A stretch of DNA of 5,624 nucleotides, taken from the NCBI GenBank assembly GCA_003695505.1, contig RFIY01000384.1:1-5624 (forward strand), read 5' to 3'. Origin of the DNA: J088 sp003695505 [NCBI: Candidatus Dadabacteria bacterium]. GTDB taxonomy: Bacteria; J088. This document shows positions 1 through 4,888 of this stretch, piece by piece; the first letter of the stretch is position 1; each line of letters opens with the position of its first letter. Made by a program: the position numbers and the translations under genes. Below the pieces are notes generated by a model. It was given only the letters and a program-made list of their open reading frames with translations. It did not search any database and was not told the origin of the DNA.

Positions 1-1490
1 CGGAGCTGGCCGGCCTGCCGCCGACCGCACTGGCCGCGGCGCGGGACGCCGCGGCACGCGCCGGCGTCGAGGGGTACAGACTGACGCTCGATGCGCCGAG
101 CTACATCGCGGTCATGACCTACGCCGACAACCGCGAGCTGCGCGAGACGATGTGGCGGGCGCAAACGCGGCTGGCGGCCGATGAACCGTGGGACAATCGC
201 CCATTGATCGAGGAGATCATTGCATTGCGCCAGGAGAAGGCACGGATGCTCGGTTATACCCACTTTGCCGACTACGTCACAGAGGAGCGGATGGCCGGGA
301 ATGCGGATCGGGTTCGCCGGTTTCTCGCCGATCTCGAGACACGCACCCGGCCCGCGTTCGAGCGCGAAGTTGCGGAACTGCGTGCCTTTGCGGCGGAACG
401 CGGCTGCGCTGAACTGCAACCCTGGGATGTCGCGTGGTACAGCGAGAAGCTGCGACGCGAGCGCTACGATGTCGACGAAGAAGCGCTGCGGCCATGGTTT
501 TCGCTCGATGGTGTGCTTGAAGGCATGTTCGCGATCGTCGACCGTGTCTTTGGCGTGCGCGTCGAAGAAGTTCCCCAGGGATCATCCGGTTTCCCGGAAG
601 TCTGGCACCCGGATGTGCGCTACTTCCGGGTGTTCGATGGCGACAGCGAAGTCGGTGCGTTCTATGCCGATTTCTTCCCTCGCCCCGACAAGCGCGGTGG
701 TGCGTGGATGAATGCCTTTATTACCGGCGGCCCGCGCGAAGACGGCGGCTTCGATCCGCACGTTGGCCTCCTTTGCGCCAACATCACACCGCCGGCTGGC
801 GATCAGCCCGCCCTGCTGACCCATCGCGAGGTCGAAACGGTTTTTCACGAGTTCGGCCACCTGTTGCATCATCTGCTCAGCCGCGTCCCCGTTCACTCCC
901 TTGCGGGCACGAACGTCCCGTGGGACTTCGTCGAGCTGCCCAGCCAGTTGATGGAAAACTGGACCTGGCAAAAGCCGGCCCTGGAGCTGTTCGCAAGACA
1001 CTGGCAGAGCGGCGAGCCACTGCCGGACGACCTGCTTGAACCGATGTTGCGCGCGCGGACGTTTCAGGCGGCGATGCAGATGATGCGCCAGCTCAGCTTC
1101 GGCACGATGGATCTGTGGCTGCACACCGAATACCGGCCCGGCGAAGACGACGTCCTTGCTGGCTGCCGCGCCGTACAGGAGCGGTTTTCGATCACGCCGT
1201 TGCCCGATGACTACGCGATGGTTTGCGCGTTTACGCATCTGTTTGCCGGCCCGGTGGCCTATGCGGCCGGATACTACTCGTACAAGTGGGCGGAAGTGCT
1301 GGATGCCGATGTCTTTTCGGCGTTCGAACAGCACGGCATTTTCGACCGCGGCTTCGGCCGCCGCTATGTCGACACGATCCTCGCGCGTGGGCACAGCGCC
1401 GATCCGATGGAGCTCTACGTCGAGCTGCTGGGCCGCGAACCCGATCCGGATGCGCTGCTACGGCGCGACGGTCTGCTGCCGACGGCATAA
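1..1490 (+). CDS. prlC: Oligopeptidase A, M3-family zinc metallopeptidase (5'-truncated)
   Basis: Cytosolic zinc oligopeptidase that cleaves short peptides, including signal-peptide fragments. The reading frame is open from base 3, so the ATG at 114 is internal: the 37 residues before it run straight into the family-typical MTYADNRELRE. The visible part is 495 residues; family members are about 680, so roughly 180 N-terminal residues lie upstream. Zinc site: HEFGH at visible residues 282-286 (846-860), with the third ligand Glu311 in DFVELPSQ, 25 residues after the second His, as expected for M3. The C-terminal substrate-binding block is present, with His412 and YAAGYYSYKW from residue 420, followed by the usual GREPDPDALLRRDGLL end. 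The loop before that block reads FAGPVAY, longer than the FAGGY I recall for relatives. It converges on merR with 9 nt between stops. I am confident of the family; OpdA rather than another M3 subfamily is likely from the C-terminus. Confidence 0.95.
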   Translation, partial: ELAGLPPTALAAARDAAARAGVEGYRLTLDAPSYIAVMTYADNRELRETMWRAQTRLAADEPWDNRPLIEEIIALRQEKARMLGYTHFADYVTEERMAGNADRVRRFLADLETRTRPAFEREVAELRAFAAERGCAELQPWDVAWYSEKLRRERYDVDEEALRPWFSLDGVLEGMFAIVDRVFGVRVEEVPQGSSGFPEVWHPDVRYFRVFDGDSEVGAFYADFFPRPDKRGGAWMNAFITGGPREDGGFDPHVGLLCANITPPAGDQPALLTHREVETVFHEFGHLLHHLLSRVPVHSLAGTNVPWDFVELPSQLMENWTWQKPALELFARHWQSGEPLPDDLLEPMLRARTFQAAMQMMRQLSFGTMDLWLHTEYRPGEDDVLAGCRAVQERFSITPLPDDYAMVCAFTHLFAGPVAYAAGYYSYKWAEVLDADVFSAFEQHGIFDRGFGRRYVDTILARGHSADPMELYVELLGREPDPDALLRRDGLLPTA

Positions 1491-1498
1491 CGTCGCGC
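1463..1498. other. 8-bp inverted repeat across the prlC stop
   Basis: GCGCGACG at 1463-1470 is an exact inverted repeat of CGTCGCGC at 1491-1498, with a 20-nt loop that contains the prlC stop codon. It fills the tiny gap between the convergent prlC and merR genes, where a bidirectional terminator would be expected. No T-tract follows on either strand, so it is not a canonical intrinsic terminator, and in GC-rich DNA an 8-bp match of this kind may be chance. Confidence 0.3.
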
Positions 1499-1499
1499 G

Positions 1500-1811
1500 T
1501 CAGTCTTCGAGCAGCTCCGAGATTGCGTTGATCTCGCGAAGGACGCGGTTGATGGCCAGCTCGCCAGGCCCACTGCCGCTGGCCTCATTGAGCGCACGAC
1601 GCGCACCTTCGATCGTGTAACCACGCTCGTGCAACAGCGACTTGATCTCACGGATCAGCTCGATGTCGCGCTTCTGATACAGGCGCTGGCCGCCACTGCC
1701 TTTGCGTGGACGCAACTGGGGGAATTCACTCTCCCAGTAGCGCAGCACATGGGTCGCGACGCCAACGTCGGCGGCCACCTCTCCGATACGCTGGAAGCGA
1801 CGTTCGCTCAC
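1500..1811 (-). CDS. Small MerR-family DNA-binding regulator
   Basis: A 103-residue DNA-binding protein with a MerR winged helix-turn-helix. RIGEVAADVGV (residues 8-18) is the HTH, HVLRYWESEFPQLRP (21-35) the recognition and turn segment, GQRLYQKRDIELI (41-53) the wing, and LLHERGYTIEGARRAL (59-74) the helix after it. Only about 29 residues follow, ending in a leucine-rich stretch (INRVLREINAISELLED) that could form a short dimerisation helix. No cysteine or other effector-binding domain is visible, so it is not a metal or drug sensor of the classic type. This short type is the one commonly found just downstream of ihfA. The start is GTG at 1809-1811, within a GTGA overlap with the ihfA-like stop, which suggests translational coupling. 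No strong Shine-Dalgarno sequence is seen. DNA target unknown. Confidence 0.88.
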   Translation of the reverse strand: MSERRFQRIGEVAADVGVATHVLRYWESEFPQLRPRKGSGGQRLYQKRDIELIREIKSLLHERGYTIEGARRALNEASGSGPGELAINRVLREINAISELLED

Positions 1812-2104
1812 CGTGGCTTCAGATGAGGATTCAGGCGCCGCTTCAGTTTTTCGCTGGAACGGAACGAGATAACGGTGCGCTCCGGAATCGGCACCGCCTC
1901 TTTCGTGCGCGGATTGCGCCCAATGCGCGGCTTGCGTCGAACGACTTCAAAGACGCCAAAGCCGCTGATGCTGACGTTTTCGCCCGCCTTGAGCGTGTCG
2001 GCCATCTGGTCGATCAGAAACGTCGTCCAGCGCTCGGCCTCGCGGCCGGGGACGCCAAATGTTTCCTGCATGGCTTCAGCCAGTTCCTGTCGAGTCAGGC
2101 TCAT
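1808..2104 (-). CDS. ihfA: IHF-alpha-like nucleoid-associated DNA-bending protein
   Basis: A 98-residue HU/IHF-family protein. These act as dimers that insert beta-arms into the minor groove and kink DNA, affecting transcription, recombination and chromosome architecture. Visible features are the N-terminal helical part MSLTRQELAEAM, the core SISGFGVFEV (45-54), and the arm RNPRTKEAVPIPERTV (63-78) with the intercalating proline at residue 65, the same number as in E. coli IhfA. The C-terminal SFRSSEKLKRRLN resembles the IhfA FRPGQKLK segment more than HU. It is divergent: RNPRTK replaces the usual RNPKTG, and FRSSEK replaces FRPGQK. The ATG at 2104 is chosen over an upstream frame extension because AGGAG lies 10 nt before it and the family N-terminus begins there. 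It starts 4 nt after the PilZ stop and overlaps merR by 4 nt. The family is firm; IhfA rather than another HU-like paralogue is probable, partly from the MerR neighbour. Confidence 0.8.
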   Translation of the reverse strand: MSLTRQELAEAMQETFGVPGREAERWTTFLIDQMADTLKAGENVSISGFGVFEVVRRKPRIGRNPRTKEAVPIPERTVISFRSSEKLKRRLNPHLKPR

Positions 2105-2108
2105 TGTG

Positions 2109-2465
2109 TCAGGGCTCCTGCCGTAGTGGGCGCAAGGGTTGACCGTGGGTCTCCAGGACGCGACGAATCGTCTGTCGGCGCGTGTCATCGACGTTCCGGA
2201 ATTCAAGCCCGGCAGAGACGCGCTCGGGGTCGTCCGCCGGCTTGACCCAGACGACCTTCGTCCGAACCGTGATCTTGTCGCCATCCGGCGTGATCATCTC
2301 CATCTGCAGCTCCTCGCCAGGACGAAGCCGCGACAGCGTGTCGATGCCGACGCCGCCTTCACTGATGTCGCGGGTCACGTCGCTGAAGTACAGTCCATCG
2401 CCTGCGCAATGAACGCGCAGCTTCAGACTGACCCGGGGAGACTTGCGTGTGTATTCAGACGTCAT
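2109..2465 (-). CDS. PilZ-domain protein, probable c-di-GMP receptor
   Basis: A single-domain PilZ protein of 118 residues from the ATG at 2465. PilZ domains bind cyclic di-GMP and pass the signal to motility, polysaccharide or regulatory partners. Both binding motifs are intact: RKSPR at residues 7-11 (RxxxR) and DISEGG about 26 residues later (DxSxxG). A beta-rich body follows, with RPGEELQMEM, the VRTKVVWVK strand, and SAGLEFRNV, then a C-terminal helix. The frame is open further upstream to a GTG at 2492, which would add nine residues. I prefer the ATG because a TATGAT -10-like box at 2484-2489 would put the transcript start downstream of the GTG; neither start has a good Shine-Dalgarno sequence. 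It is the first gene of the leftward cluster. Output partner unknown; the adjacent DNA-binding genes make a transcriptional role possible but unproven. Confidence 0.87.
   Translation of the reverse strand: MTSEYTRKSPRVSLKLRVHCAGDGLYFSDVTRDISEGGVGIDTLSRLRPGEELQMEMITPDGDKITVRTKVVWVKPADDPERVSAGLEFRNVDDTRRQTIRRVLETHGQPLRPLRQEP
2115..2119 (-). promoter_or_regulatory. Ribosome binding site of the ihfA-like gene
   Basis: AGGAG on the minus strand, 10 nt before the ATG at 2104. It lies inside the last codons of the PilZ gene, so termination on pilZ and initiation on ihfA are close together. It decides the ihfA start. Confidence 0.7.
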
Positions 2466-2516
2466 CGACAATAACCGGGTAACATCATACACAAATCAGC
2501 GAACACAATCCACGAA
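2466..2516. promoter_or_regulatory. Divergent promoter region between pilZ and thiE
   Basis: A 51-nt, comparatively AT-rich gap that must serve both the leftward pilZ cluster and rightward thiE-thiD. Leftward: a minus-strand TATGAT (2484-2489) matches the -10 consensus at 5 of 6 bases, with a weak TGGATT 17 nt upstream (2507-2512). Rightward: TCGACA (2465-2470) matches the -35 consensus at 5 of 6, but the box 17 nt later, TACACA, is poor. The two would overlap, so expression could be mutually exclusive. The gap is too short to hold a TPP riboswitch. Confidence 0.4.
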
Positions 2517-3167
2517 ATGTACCAACAGGTTAACTCAGCTTCGGCGCGGGACACGGCACCGGCAGGGATCTATGTGCTGTTCGATCCCGCGACAAAACCG
2601 GAATGGCTGACGGTTTTGCGCGGTCTGGCAGATGTCGGCGTGCGCTGGTTTCAGTTGCGCACCAAACGCGCCACGTCGCTTCTTCGGCAGGATCTGCTGC
2701 GCCAGGCGCGCGGCGCGCTACCGGCCGGCACGGTATTGATCTGCAACGATGACATCACCGCCGCCGCATCATGCGACGGCGTCCACCTGGGACCGGACGA
2801 TGCCGAACCGGCCAGCGCGCGAGAGCGCCTTGGCACATCGGCCTGGATCGGCGCCAGTTGCGACGACCCGACACGCGCCAACGCGCCCGAGTTCGCGGCC
2901 GTCGATTATTTTGGTGTCGGGACCTGGCGGCGGACGGCAACCAAGCCTGACGCGGGCACGCCGATCACGCCCGACATTCTGCGCGCCTTCGTCAGCGCGG
3001 CGCAGCGGCCTGTCTTTGCCATTGGCGGCATCCGCATCGACGATCTGCCGACCATCGCGGCCACGGGCGCAGCCGGTGTCGCCATCGCCAGTGCAGTCTG
3101 GGACGCCCCGGATCCGGTCGCGGCGGCAAGGCGCTTTGTCGAACGCTGGCAGGAGGTAGCGGCTTGA
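2517..3167 (+). CDS. thiE: Thiamine-phosphate synthase
   Basis: Couples HMP pyrophosphate with the thiazole phosphate to make thiamine phosphate in the cytosol. It is 216 residues, normal for this TIM-barrel family. Family landmarks in order: QLRTK (46-50, with the Arg and Lys of the active site), CNDD (76-79, the Asn-Asp pair), DGVHLGPDD (87-95), IGAS (111-114), DYFGVGTWRRTATK (130-143, phosphate-contacting Thr and Lys) and AIGGI (168-172). Small departures are HLGPDD for the common HLGQxD and IGASCDD for IGVST. All expected active-site positions I can place are occupied. The ATG at 2517 is chosen because no other start precedes the first barrel strand (GIYVLFD, 17-23); no Shine-Dalgarno sequence is visible before it, so initiation may be weak or near-leaderless. 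Its stop overlaps the thiD start. Confidence 0.93.
   Translation: MYQQVNSASARDTAPAGIYVLFDPATKPEWLTVLRGLADVGVRWFQLRTKRATSLLRQDLLRQARGALPAGTVLICNDDITAAASCDGVHLGPDDAEPASARERLGTSAWIGASCDDPTRANAPEFAAVDYFGVGTWRRTATKPDAGTPITPDILRAFVSAAQRPVFAIGGIRIDDLPTIAATGAAGVAIASAVWDAPDPVAAARRFVERWQEVAA
3151..3157 (+). promoter_or_regulatory. Ribosome binding site of thiD
   Basis: AGGAGGT, a near-perfect Shine-Dalgarno sequence inside the end of thiE, 6 nt before a TTG codon. It supports TTG at 3164 as the true thiD start and offsets the weak start codon. Confidence 0.8.
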
Positions 3168-3946
3168 CGGCAGCGCTGTCGATCGCGGCCGTCGACCCGT
3201 CCGCGGCCGCCGGATTGCTGCTGGACGTCCAGGTCTTTGCCAGTTCCGGTCTGCACGGACAAGGTGTCGTGACGGCACTGACGGCGCAAGCTCCCGGCCG
3301 GGCACGCTGTCTCGCGGTGACCCGTCCGACGGACATCGTCGCGCAGCTCGAGGCGGCGCTGGATACATGGGCGCCATCCGCCGCGAAAACGGGTCTGATC
3401 ATCAGTGTCGAGCAGGCAGGCGCGATCACCCGCGTCTGGCAACACGCCAATCGTCCACTCGTCGTCGACCCCGTGGACGTGCTCAGTTCGGGGTTCGACC
3501 TGGCAACCGATCCGCTGCCGGCCCGTGTCGAAGCGCTCGCGCCCGTGATGACGCTGCTGACCCCAAATCTCGACGAAGCCCATCGGCTGCTGGAGCTGGA
3601 GAGCACTGCAGCGGACCGCGCGACCCGGGAAGCGCTCGCATGGGCCCTCGCGGAACGTTATCACTGCGCCATCTTGCTGAAAGGCGGGCACGTCGACGGT
3701 GCGGATGTGCTGGTTCACGGTTCGACCCTGCGATGGTTCGAGCCGGCATCCGGACCTGCACCGTTTTCACTCCGCGGCAGCGGTTGCCGTCTGAGCGCGG
3801 CGATCACCGCGCAGCTTGCCAGGGGCGCGGACATTCAGACCGCCGTGATGACCGCGAGACAGTTGGTGGCGGCAGCCCTGGATCAGGCGCAGCAGCGCGG
3901 CGGACAATGGCTCGCGCCCGGCAACCTCTCGCCCGGCGATCGCTAG
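3164..3946 (+). CDS. thiD: Hydroxymethylpyrimidine / phosphomethylpyrimidine kinase (divergent ThiD)
   Basis: A ribokinase-fold kinase of 260 residues, normal for ThiD, which phosphorylates HMP and HMP-P to supply ThiE. The start is TTG at 3164, overlapping the thiE TGA by 4 nt and preceded by AGGAGGT; the first strand ALSIAAVDPS follows at the expected distance. Landmarks: VVTALTAQ (35-42), AAKTG (73-77), VVDPV (100-104), TPNLDEA (133-139), LLKGGH (171-176) and the anion-hole motif RGSGC (204-208), whose Cys208 is kept. Several normally strict motifs have drifted: IAAVDPSAAAG for IAGSDPSGGAG, DPVDV for DPVMV, and RGSGC for HGTGC. The protein is likely still a kinase because the Lys, Asp, Asn, Glu and Cys positions survive. 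It may have altered substrate preference, for example acting only on HMP-P, but this is inference. Confidence 0.85.
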   Translation: MTAALSIAAVDPSAAAGLLLDVQVFASSGLHGQGVVTALTAQAPGRARCLAVTRPTDIVAQLEAALDTWAPSAAKTGLIISVEQAGAITRVWQHANRPLVVDPVDVLSSGFDLATDPLPARVEALAPVMTLLTPNLDEAHRLLELESTAADRATREALAWALAERYHCAILLKGGHVDGADVLVHGSTLRWFEPASGPAPFSLRGSGCRLSAAITAQLARGADIQTAVMTARQLVAAALDQAQQRGGQWLAPGNLSPGDR

Positions 3947-3953
3947 CACGAGG

Positions 3954-3973
3954 GCGGCGTCTGCGCGCGCCGC
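3954..3973 (+). other. GC-rich hairpin after thiD
   Basis: GCGGCG (3954-3959) pairs with CGCCGC (3968-3973) around an 8-nt loop, starting 8 nt after the thiD stop. The position suits a transcript 3' end, but no T-tract follows, so it is at best a stabilising or factor-assisted terminator hairpin. Confidence 0.35.
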
Positions 3974-4008
3974 GTAGCCGAAAGCCTCGCATCCGGACAG
4001 GGGTCCTT

Positions 4009-4023
4009 CGCCTGTTCCAGGCG
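4009..4023 (+). repeat. Small perfect hairpin CGCCTG-TTC-CAGGCG
   Basis: A 6-bp perfect stem with a 3-nt loop, overlapping the outer end of the left 31-nt arm. A 4-bp stem, GGAC/GTCC (3995-4006), lies just before it. The right arm does not keep this stem, because it has CGTGGAACAGCA at the matching place. The hairpin is therefore specific to the left copy. Confidence 0.5.
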
Positions 4024-4042
4024 TGTTGCCGGTCGCAGGGTC
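4012..4042 (+). repeat. Left arm of 31-nt inverted repeat
   Basis: Begins CTGTTCCAGGCGTGTTGCC and ends GGTC. Its reverse complement matches 4186-4216 at 29 of 31 positions. Similarity continues inward as GAAAAT here against AAAAT in the other copy, with one inserted base. Confidence 0.85.
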
Positions 4043-4185
4043 GAAAATTGGGCGCCTCTGACGCCTGATTCGGCGTAGCGAAGTTCGGTGCTGCCGTCAC
4101 TGTGGTGTCCGCGCGGCGCGATATCTTCCTCTCTGGCACGGGTCCCATCATGCGAGGTCGTTGGGGATGCGGGGCGCGGCATTTT

Positions 4186-4216
4186 GACCTTGCGACCGGC
4201 AACACGCGTGGAACAG
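4186..4216 (-). repeat. Right arm of 31-nt inverted repeat
   Basis: Inverted copy of 4012-4042, starting GACCTTGCGACCGGCAACAC and ending GGAACAG. It differs at two positions (T for C at the fifth, G for C at the twenty-third). The arms are separated by 143 nt. Such a match by chance in a 375-nt region is very unlikely. Confidence 0.85.
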
Positions 4217-4262
4217 CACCCTCCAGTACGAAGCCGGGCAGCCTGTTGGCGGCCTGTCGGGC

Positions 4263-4268
4263 TACAAT
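4263..4268 (+). promoter_or_regulatory. Possible -10 box upstream of dctQ
   Basis: TACAAT matches the sigma-70 -10 consensus at 5 of 6 bases and lies 53 nt before the dctQ start. No convincing -35 is present at 16-18 nt; TTGGCG (4246-4251) is too close at 11 nt. If real, it would need an activator or be weak. Confidence 0.35.
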
Positions 4269-4308
4269 GTCTGTGGCGCAAAATTCCCAACACGACTTAT
4301 CCGGGCAT

Positions 4309-4312
4309 GGAG
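4309..4312 (+). promoter_or_regulatory. Ribosome binding site of dctQ
   Basis: GGAG 9 nt before the ATG at 4322. An in-frame ATG at 4307 overlaps this site, so 4322 is the better start. Confidence 0.6.
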
Positions 4313-4321
4313 ATATTTCCG

Positions 4322-4888
4322 ATGACCTCGCGAATCAAGCGGTGGATCGACATCGTCGACAGGGTCAACGGCTGGGCGGGCAACGTCGTCAGCCTGGGCG
4401 CCGTGCTGCTGGTCGTGCTGGTCTGCGCCAACGTGCTGCTGCGCTACGCGCTCGATCACAGCATTCTTGCGTTGCAGGATCTGAGCTGGTACATCTTTGG
4501 CGCGATGATCTTTCTCGGCGCCGCCGAAACCTTCCGGCATGACCGCCACGTCCGTGTCGACGTGCTCTACAGTCACTGGCCGATCCGCCGTCGACTATGG
4601 GTCGACCTTTTTGGCATCGCCTTTCTGCTGATCCCATTCTGCATTCTGGTCATCGCCATGTCACTGGATTTCGTTTCGGCGTCGTGGATGATCGGTGAAG
4701 GCTCACCCGATCCCGGCGGCCTCGGCATGCGCTACATACCAAAGGCCTTTATCCCGGCTGGTTTTTTGCTGCTGCTGTTGCAGGCATTTGCGGAGCTGGG
4801 ACGGCGCGTCCTGATGCTGCGTGGCGACCTGCCGCTGCCCGACGACGCCCACAGCGATGATGAAGAGGAGCTGCCGTGGCCGGGCTGA
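4322..4888 (+). CDS. dctQ: TRAP transporter small membrane subunit (DctQ family)
   Basis: Small four-helix inner-membrane subunit of a tripartite ATP-independent (TRAP) transporter, which imports an organic substrate using an ion gradient and an extracytoplasmic binding protein. It is 188 residues from ATG 4322. Predicted helices are at about 20-40 (VSLGAVLLVVLVCANVLL), 52-69, 93-115 and 138-160. Family signatures are NVLLRYAL after helix 1, LSWYIFGAMIFLGAAE in helix 2, RHVRVDVLY in the loop, and GSPDPGGLGMRYIPKAFIPAG before helix 4. The last motif is typical of the subgroup often labelled mannitol/chloroaromatic-type, a label that does not establish substrate. The C-terminal tail is strongly acidic (DDAHSDDEEE), and its codons also supply the dctM ribosome binding site. 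An upstream frame extension to 4088 is rejected because it runs through the repeat region. Confidence 0.92.
   Translation: MTSRIKRWIDIVDRVNGWAGNVVSLGAVLLVVLVCANVLLRYALDHSILALQDLSWYIFGAMIFLGAAETFRHDRHVRVDVLYSHWPIRRRLWVDLFGIAFLLIPFCILVIAMSLDFVSASWMIGEGSPDPGGLGMRYIPKAFIPAGFLLLLLQAFAELGRRVLMLRGDLPLPDDAHSDDEEELPWPG
4865..4870 (+). promoter_or_regulatory. Ribosome binding site of dctM
   Basis: GAGGAG inside the acidic C-terminal codons of dctQ, 5 nt before GTG at 4876. It supports that GTG as the dctM start. Confidence 0.75.

Larger units (their letters stand above)
3947..4321. other. 375-nt non-coding region with inverted repeats
   Basis: No credible gene lies here. Open frames cross it on both strands, but they have no recognisable domain, and one merely extends dctQ upstream. 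The frames on opposite strands share the peptide LRPATR(L/V)EQ, a by-product of an inverted DNA repeat. The region holds two 31-nt inverted arms (4012-4042 and 4186-4216), a GC-rich hairpin just after thiD (3954-3973), a second hairpin (4009-4023), and a TACAAT box (4263-4268). It could be a dispersed palindromic (REP-like) element, a structured leader, or both. Confidence 0.6.

Noticed and set aside
582-1394. 270-residue minus-strand open frame inside prlC
   Set aside because: It is fully antisense to a well-supported peptidase gene and has no family features; long shadow frames are expected in GC-rich coding DNA.
1491-1499. tRNA gene next to merR, as seen beside ihfA-merR in some Gammaproteobacteria
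   Set aside because: Only 9 nt separate merR from prlC, and no cloverleaf is present.
2105-2284. 60-residue upstream extension of the ihfA-like protein
   Set aside because: It overlaps pilZ in another frame, and the family N-terminus and an AGGAG site fit the ATG at 2104.
2466-2516. TPP (THI-box) riboswitch upstream of thiE
   Set aside because: The gap is about 51 nt and lacks the conserved THI-box core; a TPP riboswitch needs roughly twice that.
2906-3718. 270-residue minus-strand open frame across thiE and thiD
   Set aside because: It spans two well-supported genes on the other strand and has low-complexity, Arg/Gln-rich translation without domains.
3954-3973. Intrinsic terminator after thiD
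   Set aside because: There is a GC stem but no T-tract follows, so it was recorded only as a hairpin.
4012-4216. MITE or small transposon bounded by the 31-nt inverted repeats
   Set aside because: The size (about 205 bp) would fit, but no target-site duplication is visible next to the arms and no transposase is present. A REP-like or structural explanation is preferred, though a MITE is not excluded.
3943-4293. 116-residue minus-strand open frame
   Set aside because: No recognisable domain; it reads the repeat region antisense. Its LRPATRLEQ peptide is the translation of the repeat arm, matched by LRPATRVEQ on the other strand.
4088-4321. N-terminal extension of dctQ by 78 residues
   Set aside because: It runs through the inverted-repeat region and has no membrane or signal features. 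DctQ family length and the GGAG before 4322 fit the shorter start.
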